Shown: positions 1 to 7,485 of the stretch, piece after piece
Numbering within the stretch: position 1 is the first letter of the stretch
How the letters are laid out: each line of letters opens with the position of its first letter
Assembly: GCA_038748065.1 (NCBI GenBank)
Contig: JBCDJG010000010.1
Location: 57,239 to 121,238 of the forward strand
Direction of reading: 5' to 3'
Length of the DNA: 64,000 bases
DNA from: JBCDJG01 sp038748065
GTDB taxonomy: Bacteria > Pseudomonadota > Gammaproteobacteria > Pseudomonadales > Halieaceae
Notes under the pieces: generated by a model
The model's database searches: none
What the model saw: the letters and a program-made list of their open reading frames with translations, nothing else
What the model was told of the DNA's origin: nothing
Translations under genes and position numbers: made by a program

Positions 1-377
1 CGGTTGAAGGGCTCCAGCTTTACCTCTTCCGTAAAAGCCTGATGACGCTCTTCTTCATCCACCGTCGGGATGCCACCCATGATGGCGTTGCGTCGCTCAG
101 AAGTGATCAGCGGTGAGTACACATGAATGTTAACGTCGAGATCCTTGATCAGGCGCTCCGCCACTACATAGGTATCACGCAGGTTGTAGCCCGTATCCAC
201 CCAGATCGTCGGCACGGCTTTGTCTACCTCGGCCACCAGGTGCAACATCACAGCGGCGTTGCGGCCCATGCTGGTTGTGGCAATGGCGCGACCGCCCTGG
301 GCAAGCGCCCAGCGCACAATATCCGACGGTGCGGCGTCGCGCAGGAGCTGGTTAGCGCTGTCGAGGTCAATATCCAC
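1..377 (-). CDS. cysH: Phosphoadenosine phosphosulfate reductase (partial, N-terminal part)
   Basis: The C-terminal part lies beyond the left edge. The family reduces PAPS (or APS) to sulfite with thioredoxin in assimilatory sulfate reduction in the cytoplasm. Read on the minus strand, the product has TTSMGRNAAVMLHLV (the SSSFGxQAAVxLHL-type nucleotide loop), then PTIWVDTGYNLRDTYVVAERL (the vxDTGYxxxeTYxfxexL motif) and a stretch ending in EPF near the usual xPM segment. The reading frame is closed upstream by a stop, and the only ordinary start is a GTG at 377 with no clear ribosome site, so the start is tentative. APS versus PAPS specificity depends on cysteines in the missing part. Confidence 0.85.
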   Translation of the reverse strand, partial: MDIDLDSANQLLRDAAPSDIVRWALAQGGRAIATTSMGRNAAVMLHLVAEVDKAVPTIWVDTGYNLRDTYVVAERLIKDLDVNIHVYSPLITSERRNAIMGGIPTVDEEERHQAFTEEVKLEPFN

Positions 378-479
378 GTGATGCGTAGGTGCTTTTGAAC
401 AAGGCCAGCGACTTTAAAGAATTAGAGCGCCACTGACAAATAACCAGCAGCTATATGGATATGCGGTCGGGTTTGTGGC

Positions 480-1256
480 TCAACGCAGCTCCGCGTGCAG
501 ATCCAGGTACTGCGCCGTCAGCTTATGACTGGGGGCGAGGTCAATAAGGGGTCGGTGGGCACGATGCGATTCCTTCATCTTCACCGAGGTATTCAGATAG
601 GTGCCAAAGATCGGGTAGCCCTCCTCCTCCAGCTCACTGACCAGTTCCCGAGGCAGGTTGGCCTGGGCATTGAACTGGTTGATCACAATACCCTCCACTT
701 CGAGCTCCGGGTTGTGATCCTCCTGCAACTCGTCGATGTTCTCCATCAGGGAGTAAAGGCTCTGGCGGGCAAAGCTGTCACAGTCGAAAGGCACCAACAC
801 CGAGTTGGCGGCAATCAGCGCACTCTTGGAATAGAAGTTAAAGTTCGGCGGTGTGTCGATATAGATACGGTCGTATTCATCGGCGAGCTTAGCCATGGCA
901 TCGCGTAGCTTGTAGATTTTGTAGCGCGACTCCAGCTCCTTCTCCAACTCCGACAGTACCGGCGTCGAGGGCATCAAGAACAGGTTTTCATAGGGCGTTT
1001 CCCAGACGAAGTTATCCGGGTTCTGGCGCATCTTGCGCGAACCCACCGTTTGTTTAAACAGCCCGGCCACGCCTTGCGCCTCGGCGGGAAAGGCCTCGGC
1101 GTCGATCTCGCCAACCAGGTAGTGGGTGGTATTGCCCTGCACATCCAGGTCGACCACCAGGGTCTTCAGGCCCATGGCCGCACCGATGGCCGCTAGATTG
1201 CAGGTGATGCTGGTCTTGCCGACGCCGCCTTTCTGGTTGAACACTACTCGTATCAT
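480..1256 (-). CDS. ParA/Soj/MinD-family ATPase
   Basis: A 258-residue cytoplasmic ATPase of the deviant Walker A (ParA) family, which positions DNA or protein cargo by ATP-dependent dimerisation. The deviant Walker A is at residues 8-16 (NQKGGVGKTS), Walker A' at VVDLDVQGN near residue 40, and a Walker B-like IYIDTPPNF about a hundred residues later. Length is normal for a stand-alone ParA. No ParB gene lies beside it, so it may be an orphan ParA-like protein serving another cargo rather than the chromosomal ParAB, which usually sits near gidAB. It lies downstream of the FKBP gene on the same strand with 104 bp between them; that gap holds a hairpin. Confidence 0.9.
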   Translation of the reverse strand: MIRVVFNQKGGVGKTSITCNLAAIGAAMGLKTLVVDLDVQGNTTHYLVGEIDAEAFPAEAQGVAGLFKQTVGSRKMRQNPDNFVWETPYENLFLMPSTPVLSELEKELESRYKIYKLRDAMAKLADEYDRIYIDTPPNFNFYSKSALIAANSVLVPFDCDSFARQSLYSLMENIDELQEDHNPELEVEGIVINQFNAQANLPRELVSELEEEGYPIFGTYLNTSVKMKESHRAHRPLIDLAPSHKLTAQYLDLHAELR

Positions 1257-1309
1257 GCTGTTCGCCGCCGCCGGATCAGTACCAGGAAAAGGCCCTCGAT
1301 TGTAAATCA

Positions 1310-1334
1310 GCCTTCTTGACGAATGTAAGAAGGC
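1310..1334. other. Perfect 8-bp inverted repeat between FKBP and ParA genes
   Basis: GCCTTCTT (1310-1317) and AAGAAGGC (1327-1334) form an 8-bp stem with a 9-nt loop. A T run (1341-1347) lies a few bases past the stem on the plus strand, where no gene ends. On the minus strand the hairpin precedes parA, so it could be an RNA processing or attenuation structure. Function is unknown. Confidence 0.4.
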
Positions 1335-1360
1335 CGAGAGGTTTTTTGCTCGGGCATCGC

Positions 1361-1747
1361 CTATTTGATGCCCAACAGCTGCACCTCAAAAACCAGCGGG
1401 GTGTTTGGCGGTATCACACCACCAGCGCCCTGTTCGCCATAGGCGAGATGCGGCGGACAGGTAATGCGCCACTTATCGCCAACAGACATCAGCTGCAGCG
1501 CTTCTGTCCATCCGGGTATGACCTGGTGCACACCGAATTCCAGGGGCTGACCCCGATCGACTGAGCTGTCGAAGACGCTGCCATCGATAAACGTGCCATG
1601 ATAATGCGTCACTACGTTAGCAGTGGGGCCGGGCTGGGCGCCGCCCTCGCCGGACTCAAGGACCTCGTATTGCAGGCCGCTCGCGGTGGTCGTGACCTCG
1701 TCACGGGCGGCGTTGGCGGCGAGAAAGGCTTCAAATTCAGCTGTCAT
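1361..1747 (-). CDS. FKBP-type peptidyl-prolyl cis-trans isomerase
   Basis: A small isomerase that speeds prolyl bond rotation during folding. The product (about 128 residues) has one FKBP domain: VVTHYHGTFIDGSVFDSS, then QVIPGWTEALQLMSVGDKWRITCPPHLAYG and GGVIPPNTPLVFEVQLL, which are the canonical FKBP strands and the GxxIPPN-TLxFxVxL end. No signal peptide is visible, so it is probably cytoplasmic, like SlyD or FkpB but without their His-rich tail or insert. I chose the ATG at 1747 over the TTG one codon upstream. The ParA gene follows on the same strand. Confidence 0.92.
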   Translation of the reverse strand: MTAEFEAFLAANAARDEVTTTASGLQYEVLESGEGGAQPGPTANVVTHYHGTFIDGSVFDSSVDRGQPLEFGVHQVIPGWTEALQLMSVGDKWRITCPPHLAYGEQGAGGVIPPNTPLVFEVQLLGIK

Positions 1748-1861
1748 CAAAATATTCGCTATGCTGGTTTCAAGGGGCGCCTACCATAGCATAGGCCTGG
1801 GCCCATCAGGGGGATATCCGGGCGCAAGGGGTGAATTGCAGCGGCGCAAGGGAGGCGTGCC

Positions 1862-2470
1862 ATGCACAGCGACAGCGACATGAACATCGACATCGACGCA
1901 GTACATGATTTCTGGTTCGGTCCACTCGACACCTCCGGTATGGCCGCGCCTCAGCAACACGCGCTGTGGTTCACTAAAAGCGAGAAGACTGACCTGCACT
2001 GCGCTGAAAACTTTGGCGGCCTGGTGCGGCGGGCACTGGCCGGCGAGCTCGCGCACTGGCGTGAAAGCCCCCGCGGCCGGGTGGCCCTGGTGCTGCTGCT
2101 CGACCAGTTCACGCGCAATATCTACCGCGGTAGCGCCGAAGCCTTTGCCGGCGATCCACAGGCCAGGGCACTGTCACTGCAAACGCTCGCGGCCGGCCAG
2201 CACCGCTCGTGGCCGGCTATTCACCAGGTTTTCCTGTTCATGCCGCTGGAGCACAGCGAAGACCTAGCGCTGCAGGAACAATGCGTGGCGCTATTCGAAC
2301 AACTGGCCGCGGACACCGGTATCGCGCAGATTGTCGACTTCGGCCGCTATGCCCAGGCGCATCGAGCCGTGATAGAACAGTTTGGACGCTTCCCGCACCG
2401 CAACGCCGCTCTGGGCCGCCTGAATACTGCAGCGGAAGCGGCTTATCTGGCGACTAACAGCGGTTTCTGA
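1862..2470 (+). CDS. DUF924 family protein
   Basis: A 202-residue protein matching the DUF924 family, an all-helical TPR-like fold found across proteobacteria and eukaryotes; biochemical role unknown. Family signatures are VHDFWFGP at the N terminus, ALWF, RVALVLLLDQFTRNIYRG, VFLFMPLEHSEDLALQ and FGRFPHRNAALGR. A good ribosome site (GGGAGG) precedes the ATG at 1862; another ATG seven codons later would also work. It stands alone, divergent from the FKBP gene and convergent with the Nudix gene. Confidence 0.88.
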   Translation: MHSDSDMNIDIDAVHDFWFGPLDTSGMAAPQQHALWFTKSEKTDLHCAENFGGLVRRALAGELAHWRESPRGRVALVLLLDQFTRNIYRGSAEAFAGDPQARALSLQTLAAGQHRSWPAIHQVFLFMPLEHSEDLALQEQCVALFEQLAADTGIAQIVDFGRYAQAHRAVIEQFGRFPHRNAALGRLNTAAEAAYLATNSGF

Positions 2471-2510
2471 GCTGCCGCTCACCAATCAGCAACAATCAGC
2501 CGCTACCTAT

Positions 2511-3089
2511 TCAGGCCTGGTCTCGCGTGCGTACCGGCCGCAGTTCGTAGTGCCCAGGCAGCATTTCAGCCTGCCAGACATCAAAGCGCCCGCTGGCAAG
2601 ATCGTCATAGGCCTGCTCGATACAGTCGTTGACCTCGGGGTAGGCAAGCTGCTCCCAGGGGCACTCATTGCGGCTGAAAAAACCACAGGCGAGAGACTCG
2701 GGCCCAGCCAGGAAGTCTTCGCTATCGACACGGGCGCGAAAAGCGACGTAGATCTGGTTAATGAAGGTGATAGTGCCCGTCATGTAGAGCGACAGGTCAT
2801 CCGGGGATATCCGCACACCAGCCTCTTCATAGAGTTCGCGGGCGGCACCCTGTGCCAGGGTTTCCTCCTGCTCCAGATAACCCCCTGGAATCGCCCACAG
2901 GCCACGCTTCGGATCATGCGCACGCTGCACCCACAACAGTCGATCGCCGCAGGCAACAAAGCAAGTCACCACAATCATCGGGTGCTCATAAAACGCGGCC
3001 TGGCAAGGGTCGCACCAGAAATGATTGCGGCGTTCCCCCTGAACCCAACGCGGGCGCAATTTCGCACCGCACTCGCGGCAATATTTCAT
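2511..3089 (-). CDS. Nudix hydrolase with N-terminal zinc ribbon
   Basis: A 192-residue pyrophosphohydrolase of the Nudix superfamily. The N terminus carries CxxC...CxxC (CRECGAKL ... CDPC), a zinc ribbon as in NudC-like and related Nudix enzymes. The Nudix box GX5EX7REUXEEXGU is intact (G-YLEQE-E-TLAQGAA-RELYEEAGV). The substrate cannot be read from the sequence: the SQPWPFPxS motif of NudC NADH pyrophosphatases is absent, so NADH/FAD-type or ADP-ribose-type activity is only a guess. It stands alone, convergent with the DUF924 gene. Confidence 0.9.
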   Translation of the reverse strand: MKYCRECGAKLRPRWVQGERRNHFWCDPCQAAFYEHPMIVVTCFVACGDRLLWVQRAHDPKRGLWAIPGGYLEQEETLAQGAARELYEEAGVRISPDDLSLYMTGTITFINQIYVAFRARVDSEDFLAGPESLACGFFSRNECPWEQLAYPEVNDCIEQAYDDLASGRFDVWQAEMLPGHYELRPVRTRDQA

Positions 3090-3216
3090 TGGGTTAACAG
3101 GGGGTTACAGGGTGTGCCAGCCATGGCCGGACCATAGCATTTTGCCTTGGGAAAAGCATTGCGGCATTCTGCATGCTGCACACCGCGCAACGACGCACTC
3201 AAAGGCACCGAACACA

Positions 3217-4512
3217 TTGAAGGCATTTAAGGTACAACTCCTGCTCACCGGCAACGAAATTATGAGCGGTGACACGGTCGACTCCAACTCTGCACTGATC
3301 GCTCGCCGCCTCGGTGAGCTTTCGCTGGCGGTACATCGCAAGGTAACGGTCGGCGACGACGTGGCGCTGCTACAGCGTGAAATGGCGGCCATGGCGCAAG
3401 ACGCGGACCTGCTCATCGTCAACGGGGGCCTGGGTCCGACCATCGACGATCTCACCGCTGAGGTCCTCGCCGCCGTGGCCGGTGTGCCGCTGGTCGAGCA
3501 CCCGGGCGCCCTGGCGCACCTCGAAAGCTGGGTGGCGGGACGGGGTCTTACCCTGAACGCCGCTAACCGCAAGCAGGCGCTGTTGCCCGATGGCTGCACG
3601 CTGATCGACAACCGCACGGGATCCGCAGTGGGCTTTGAGCTCAGCGTGCATGGCTGTCGCATCGTATGCACCCCGGGCGTGCCCAGCGAACTGGGTCACA
3701 TGCTCGATGAGATTGTCGCTTCACTGGCAGACCAACTGGGCCGGCCCGTCGAGCGCGATATCCTGCGACTACAAACCTTTGGCCTGGGCGAATCGAGCGC
3801 CCAACAGTTGATCAGCGACACCCTGCCGGACTGGCCGGCCGAGGTCGAACTCGGCTTCCGTGCCGGGGCACCGCAGATGGAAATCAAGCTGACCGTCGAC
3901 CAGGCGGCTGATCTGCCCGCCCGTGAACGCTGCCTGACAAGCCTCAAGGCACTCTTCGGGGACCACATCATCGGCACAGGCGACACGCTGCTCGCCGAGG
4001 TTGTGCTCGCGCTGCTGCGCGAGCGTGGCGAGACGTTGACCACCGCTGAATCCTGTACCGGTGGACTCATCGCCTCCATGCTCACCCGTATCGCCGGATC
4101 ATCAGACGCCTTTCACGCCGGCTTTGTGACCTACGCCAACGACATCAAAACCAGCGTGCTCGGCGTCAGCGAGGCAACGCTGGCCGAACACGGGGCGGTG
4201 TCCGAGCCGGTGGTGAAAGAGATGGCTCTAGGTGCGATGTCGCGGGCCAACGCGGATTATGCGATTGCGGTTTCGGGAATCGCGGGGCCGGGCGGCGGCA
4301 CAGCGGACAAACCGGTAGGCACTGTCTGGCTGGCCTGGGGCAGTGCTGAGCGCCTGCAGACGCGCGGCTTGTGCTGGCCTGTAGAGCGCAGCCTGTTCCA
4401 GACGATGATCGCCGCCGCAGGCCTCGATATGATTCGGCGCACTCTGCTGGGTATCGAGCAGGAGCCCAGGTACTTCGCGCAGCGCGCAAGTAAAGCGTCC
4501 TCCAGCGCTTGA
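3217..4512 (+). CDS. cinA: CinA-family protein: MoCF-like domain plus nicotinamide-nucleotide amidase
   Basis: A two-domain CinA. The N-terminal MoCF/COG1058 domain begins KVQLLLTGNEIMSGDTVDSN and includes VNGGLGPTIDDLT (ADP-ribose pyrophosphatase activity in characterised relatives). The C-terminal PncC domain has TTAESCTGGLIASMLT, FVTYANDIKTSVLGV and VSGIAGPGGG and deamidates nicotinamide mononucleotide in pyridine-nucleotide salvage. An upstream in-frame ATG at 3112 would add 35 residues with no family similarity. I place the start at the TTG at 3217, just before the conserved strand and behind an AAAGG. Product about 431 residues, normal for a two-domain CinA. No recA lies downstream. Confidence 0.88.
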   Translation: MKAFKVQLLLTGNEIMSGDTVDSNSALIARRLGELSLAVHRKVTVGDDVALLQREMAAMAQDADLLIVNGGLGPTIDDLTAEVLAAVAGVPLVEHPGALAHLESWVAGRGLTLNAANRKQALLPDGCTLIDNRTGSAVGFELSVHGCRIVCTPGVPSELGHMLDEIVASLADQLGRPVERDILRLQTFGLGESSAQQLISDTLPDWPAEVELGFRAGAPQMEIKLTVDQAADLPARERCLTSLKALFGDHIIGTGDTLLAEVVLALLRERGETLTTAESCTGGLIASMLTRIAGSSDAFHAGFVTYANDIKTSVLGVSEATLAEHGAVSEPVVKEMALGAMSRANADYAIAVSGIAGPGGGTADKPVGTVWLAWGSAERLQTRGLCWPVERSLFQTMIAAAGLDMIRRTLLGIEQEPRYFAQRASKASSSA

Positions 4513-4551
4513 GTAGGCGGACTTCCAACCTTTTACGAGGAAATCAGCGAC

Positions 4552-4989
4552 TCAAGCGCCAGATCGGTGCCACACCAGTGAATGAAAGCGGGTAACACCG
4601 CGAAACTCGTCCTTTCCTGATAGCACCAGCGTGTGCCCGTCCAGCTCGGCGTGGCGCAGTTGCTCACTGCCCGGCATGTTGGGGTTCAGGCTTTGCGTGA
4701 CGTAATGGGTGACGTCGCCATCGGCCACTACATAGCGCCCGGCGTAATGAAAATAAGAAGTGAAGGCCTCCGCGCGCACGGCCTCAGGCATCTGCCTGTA
4801 GGGCACATCACCGGGAAATGCCGCTCGCCCCGGCAGACCTATCGAGGCGCTCATCCAGCCGTCTGGCGTATACAGCAGCAGGCCCTGGGGTTCCTCCCCG
4901 TAGGGATAGGTGAACTCATCGCTGTTCGAATAGCCAATGGCCCAGGACTGCAACTGCCAGGTGCCGATCAGGTCGTCTACGGTAATCAT
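4552..4989 (-). CDS. Lipocalin-like domain protein
   Basis: A 145-residue protein resembling the bacterial lipocalin-like family (PF13924 type): LIGTWQLQSWAI at the start, GLLLYTPDGWMSASI, AFTSYFHYAGRYVV and HAELDGHTLVLSG. It is probably a cytoplasmic small-molecule-binding beta barrel; the ligand is unknown. A strong GGAGG precedes the ATG at 4989. pdxH lies upstream on the same strand, with the 17-bp tandem repeat between them, so co-transcription is possible. Confidence 0.75.
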   Translation of the reverse strand: MITVDDLIGTWQLQSWAIGYSNSDEFTYPYGEEPQGLLLYTPDGWMSASIGLPGRAAFPGDVPYRQMPEAVRAEAFTSYFHYAGRYVVADGDVTHYVTQSLNPNMPGSEQLRHAELDGHTLVLSGKDEFRGVTRFHSLVWHRSGA

Positions 4990-5006
4990 GGCCAGGCCTC
5001 CGTCTT

Positions 5007-5090
5007 GTAACCGTATCAGGTTGTAACCCGCTCAGGGCTGTATCCCGCTCAGGGCTGTAACCCGCTCAGGGCTGTATCCCGGTCAGGGCT
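5007..5090. repeat. Tandem 17-bp repeat overlapping the pdxH stop codon
   Basis: Four adjoining copies of a 17-bp unit, gta(a/t)cccg(c/g)tcagggct, at 5023-5039, 5040-5056, 5057-5073 and 5074-5090, preceded by a degenerate copy at 5007-5022. The copy at 5074-5090 contains the pdxH stop codon (5083-5085) and final codons. The repeat looks like an expansion of the pdxH 3' end into the gap before the lipocalin-like gene. Confidence 0.9.
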
Positions 5091-5718
5091 GTAACTGTTC
5101 GATAATCCAGCCGCCGTCTTCGCGCTGATAGACAAAACGGTCGTGCAGACGATGGGCGCCGCCCTGCCAGAACTCGATCCGCTGCGGTTCCACGCGATAG
5201 CCGCCCCAGAAGTCGGGCATGGGAATCTCGCCATCCTTGAAGCGAGCCTTCATTTTGCTGAACTGTGCCTCCAGTACGGCACGGGTGGGGATGCTGCGAC
5301 TTTGCTCCGATGCCCAGGCCGCAAGCTGGCTCTCGCGCGGCCGCGTGGCAAAATAGCGCAGTGATTCAGTAGACGACATACGCCGAGCAGTGCCGGCCAC
5401 AATGACCTGGCGGTCCAGGTCATTCCAGGGGAAATGCAGGGCTACGCGGGGCTCGCCGGCAATAGCATGGGCCTTGGCGCTGTCGTGATTGGTGTAGAAC
5501 ACGAAGCCTTCTGTCGATACGCCCTTCAGCAGGACCATGCGCTGCCAGGGGGCGCCGCTCGCATCCACCGTCGCCAGGACCATGGCCGTGGGGTCTGCGA
5601 TATCGCCGGCAACGGCCTGCTGCAGCCAGGTCTCAAACTGGCGGACGGGGCAGTCATCCAGCATCTCTCGGGAGAGACCGCCGGCCAGATACTCGCGCCG
5701 GAAATCCTCGTACTCCAC
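5083..5718 (-). CDS. pdxH: Pyridoxamine 5'-phosphate oxidase
   Basis: An FMN enzyme oxidising pyridoxine or pyridoxamine 5'-phosphate to pyridoxal 5'-phosphate, in B6 biosynthesis and salvage. The product (about 211 residues) has all family blocks: AMVLATVDASGAPWQRMVLLKG, GFVFYTNHDSAKAHAI, VALHFPWNDLDRQVIV, Q-S-R-S-I (SxQS-type), PDFWGGYRVEPQRIEFWQGG and LHDRFVY. Both a TTG at 5724 and a GTG at 5718 are in frame. I choose the GTG because AGGAG lies six bases before it, whereas it abuts the TTG. The stop codon falls within a 17-bp tandem repeat. Confidence 0.95.
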   Translation of the reverse strand: MEYEDFRREYLAGGLSREMLDDCPVRQFETWLQQAVAGDIADPTAMVLATVDASGAPWQRMVLLKGVSTEGFVFYTNHDSAKAHAIAGEPRVALHFPWNDLDRQVIVAGTARRMSSTESLRYFATRPRESQLAAWASEQSRSIPTRAVLEAQFSKMKARFKDGEIPMPDFWGGYRVEPQRIEFWQGGAHRLHDRFVYQREDGGWIIEQLQP

Positions 5719-5788
5719 GGTCAACTCCTGTTACGCTGAAAGCCTGCATGGTAACGGCCCCCGCAGTCGAGGGCAAAGAGGGTAGACG

Positions 5789-6424
5789 ATGGTGGGGACC
5801 GTGAGCGATGCGTCGCTCGATCGTGCGCCGGTTATTCGTGACGGGCGCAGTGACGATATCGAGGCCCTCGTAGACATTTTCGTCGACAGCTTCACGGACG
5901 ATCCCTTTCTCAATTGGATCATGCCAGAGCCGCGAATTTATCCCGGGTTCTTTCGTCTGATCATCGAAGAGCTGTTCCTGCCCAAGGGCGTAGTGCATAT
6001 CGACAGCGCAGGCAGGGGTGCGGCTCTTTGGCTGCCGCCGGGCGTACCTTTCGATGTTCCGTTCCGGCCCACCCTGCTGTTTATGTTCGTCCGAATTATT
6101 CTGAAAAACGGCCTCACGCCCGTTCGGCGTATCAGGCGCCAGGGTGAGTTATTCGGCAAGTACCTGCCCGGGAACCCCCACTATCATCTCCTGTTTATTG
6201 GCTGTCGTCAGAACTGCCAGGGCCAGGGCGTGGGCTCAGCCTTACTCAAGCATGGCAATCGCATGCCAGATACAAGCGGCAACATTGCCTACCTGGAAAG
6301 CTCACGCGACGTTAACGTACCGCTCTACGAACGGCACGGCTACGAGGTCATCGGTGAGGGTTCCTTGCCCGGCGGCGGGCCCACGGCCTGGTTCATGCTG
6401 CGGGAGCCGCAAACGGACCCTTAG
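5789..6424 (+). CDS. GNAT-family N-acetyltransferase
   Basis: A 211-residue acyl-CoA-dependent transferase. The GNAT fold is shown by the acetyl-CoA-binding motif A, QNCQGQGVGSALLKHG (Q/RxxGxG/A type), near residue 145, followed by AYLESSRDVNVPLYERHGYEVIGE, the usual strand 5 and YERxGF segment. The N-terminal part (IRDGRSDDIEALVDIFVDSFTDDPFLNWIM) resembles the acetyltransferases with a D-P-F/W motif seen in fungal and actinobacterial small-molecule N-acetyltransferases. The substrate is unknown. AGAGGG precedes the ATG. It is convergent with the DUF4136 lipoprotein gene, 13 bp away. Confidence 0.88.
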   Translation: MVGTVSDASLDRAPVIRDGRSDDIEALVDIFVDSFTDDPFLNWIMPEPRIYPGFFRLIIEELFLPKGVVHIDSAGRGAALWLPPGVPFDVPFRPTLLFMFVRIILKNGLTPVRRIRRQGELFGKYLPGNPHYHLLFIGCRQNCQGQGVGSALLKHGNRMPDTSGNIAYLESSRDVNVPLYERHGYEVIGEGSLPGGGPTAWFMLREPQTDP

Positions 6425-6437
6425 TTCGCGGGGCTGT

Positions 6438-6992
6438 CTAAAACGGCGGAAACTCGGCGAAGGAGGCGGCCGCGGCTTCGCGGCGCAGTGAGTCATCCTC
6501 GTTGGAGGTGCTGGTGGAGTTCAGACGCGACTCGATGGTTGATCGCCACACCGACTGATTACGCAGGGGGTCGATCATATCCACGATGAAGGTGCCCTGG
6601 GTGTACTGTCGCACGCTGACATCGGAGACCGCCGGCCCACACCGCCAGCAGTTGTAATAGCTCATGCTGTTGTAGGTCCGCACATCGGTGCGTTCCTGCG
6701 TGACAAGGTGCCACGCCATCAACAGGTCGGCCTCGCGATCGTCTTCGACCACGGTAAAGCCCTTGCGGAACAACTCGTCGGTCAGCGCGGTCGTAATACG
6801 GTTGATATCCATATCGCTGAGCATGGCAGCATTGGCCGCAGCACGATCAACCGGCAGCACCCCGATTTTAGAGATGCCCGTGAAGTCGTAGCGCTGGTCA
6901 AAATCCATTACCGCTTCCAGCGGGGTGGAACAGGCCGTGACCAGGGTCAACAGGGTGAGGGCGGCAAGAGTGCGGCGCAGAATGGCTTTCAT
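6438..6992 (-). CDS. DUF4136-type lipoprotein
   Basis: A 184-residue lipoprotein. The start is the ATG at 6992, behind AAGGA at good spacing; the longer open frame to 7196 is not used. The signal peptide ends in a lipobox (LVTACS, Cys at residue 20). The mature part resembles the DUF4136 family: YDFTGISKIGVLPV, then DELFRKGFTVVEDDREADLLMAWHLV, then YTQGTFIVDMIDPLRNQSVWRSTIES (the typical GTLxIDMxDxxxxxxVWRG block). The function of the family is unknown; it is a probable outer- or inner-membrane-anchored periplasmic protein. Confidence 0.85.
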   Translation of the reverse strand: MKAILRRTLAALTLLTLVTACSTPLEAVMDFDQRYDFTGISKIGVLPVDRAAANAAMLSDMDINRITTALTDELFRKGFTVVEDDREADLLMAWHLVTQERTDVRTYNSMSYYNCWRCGPAVSDVSVRQYTQGTFIVDMIDPLRNQSVWRSTIESRLNSTSTSNEDDSLRREAAAASFAEFPPF

Positions 6993-7026
6993 ACAAAGAA
7001 TCCTTATGGGCTGGACGGCATTATAG

Positions 7027-7326
7027 TCAATGGGCCGCACTGGGGAAGACCGGCGCGCGTCGCGCCAGCGCAGGAATCTGGGGGAAGGGGTAGAAGCTGA
7101 CCCAGTCGGCGCCGAGATCATCGGCGACCGTGTTTCCGAAGCACTCACAGTAAACTTCCGCCATTCGCTCACGCAGGGTGTGAACGTCAGTTTCACCGCT
7201 CAGCACAAGCGCTTCCATCAAGCCCTCCGTGCGCAGACGCAAGGTGGGCGGGCAGTCGAGTCCGGCGGCCAGCTCAGAGAACAGCTTACGCCAGCGCGCC
7301 TCCAATTCGTGGTACAGCGGGCTCAA
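7027..7326 (-). CDS. Conserved-looking hypothetical protein
   Basis: I do not recognise this protein. An AAGGAG eight bases before a TTG at 7326 makes that the likeliest start (99 residues); an ATG at 7368 would add 14 residues. The product is soluble and partly acidic, with LEARWRKLFSELAAGLDCPPTLRLRTEGLMEALVL, then ETDVHTLRERMAEVYCECFG, and a Pro/Phe-rich tail. No signal peptide or membrane segment is visible. It lies 34 bp upstream of the DUF4136 gene on the same strand, so the two may share a transcript. It diverges from the large operon that starts at 7486. Confidence 0.6.
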   Translation of the reverse strand: MSPLYHELEARWRKLFSELAAGLDCPPTLRLRTEGLMEALVLSGETDVHTLRERMAEVYCECFGNTVADDLGADWVSFYPFPQIPALARRAPVFPSAAH

Positions 7327-7374
7327 GAGCGCAACTCCTTCTATACTTGCTGTGGGAGACAGCGACATCGCCTA

Positions 7375-7412
7375 GCCTCGTGGCAGTGCCAAAGCCTCGT
7401 GGCAGCGCCAAA
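7375..7412. promoter_or_regulatory. Tandem 19-bp direct repeat with a palindromic core (candidate activator site)
   Basis: Two adjoining copies, gcctcgtggcagtgccaaa at 7375-7393 and the same with one change at 7394-7412. Each core is a dyad, TGGCA-g-TGCCA in copy 1 and TGGCA-g-CGCCA in copy 2. They lie about 20 bp upstream of the sigma-54-like promoter at 7432-7448, where an activator could bind. This use is inferred. Confidence 0.5.
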
Positions 7413-7431
7413 ACCAGAACCAGTCGCGGTC

Positions 7432-7448
7432 TTGGCACGTATTTTGTT
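7432..7448 (+). promoter_or_regulatory. Near-consensus sigma-54 promoter for the ExbB-VWA operon
   Basis: TTGGCACG-TATT-TTGTT matches the sigma-54 consensus YTGGCACG-N4-TTGCW at the -24 element exactly and at the -12 element except that the C of TTGC is T. The expected transcription start is near 7459-7461, giving a leader of about 26 nt before the GTG at 7486. The mismatch in the invariant GC at -12 lowers confidence. Confidence 0.5.
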
Positions 7449-7485
7449 TGTATGGGGGAGGAATGTATATACTTGGAGACAGTCA

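Noticed and set aside
7030..7485. N-terminal extension of the TPR protein back to 7030
   Set aside because: It would cover the promoter region and the gene at 7027-7326; a GTG with a proper ribosome site and signal peptide exists at 7486.
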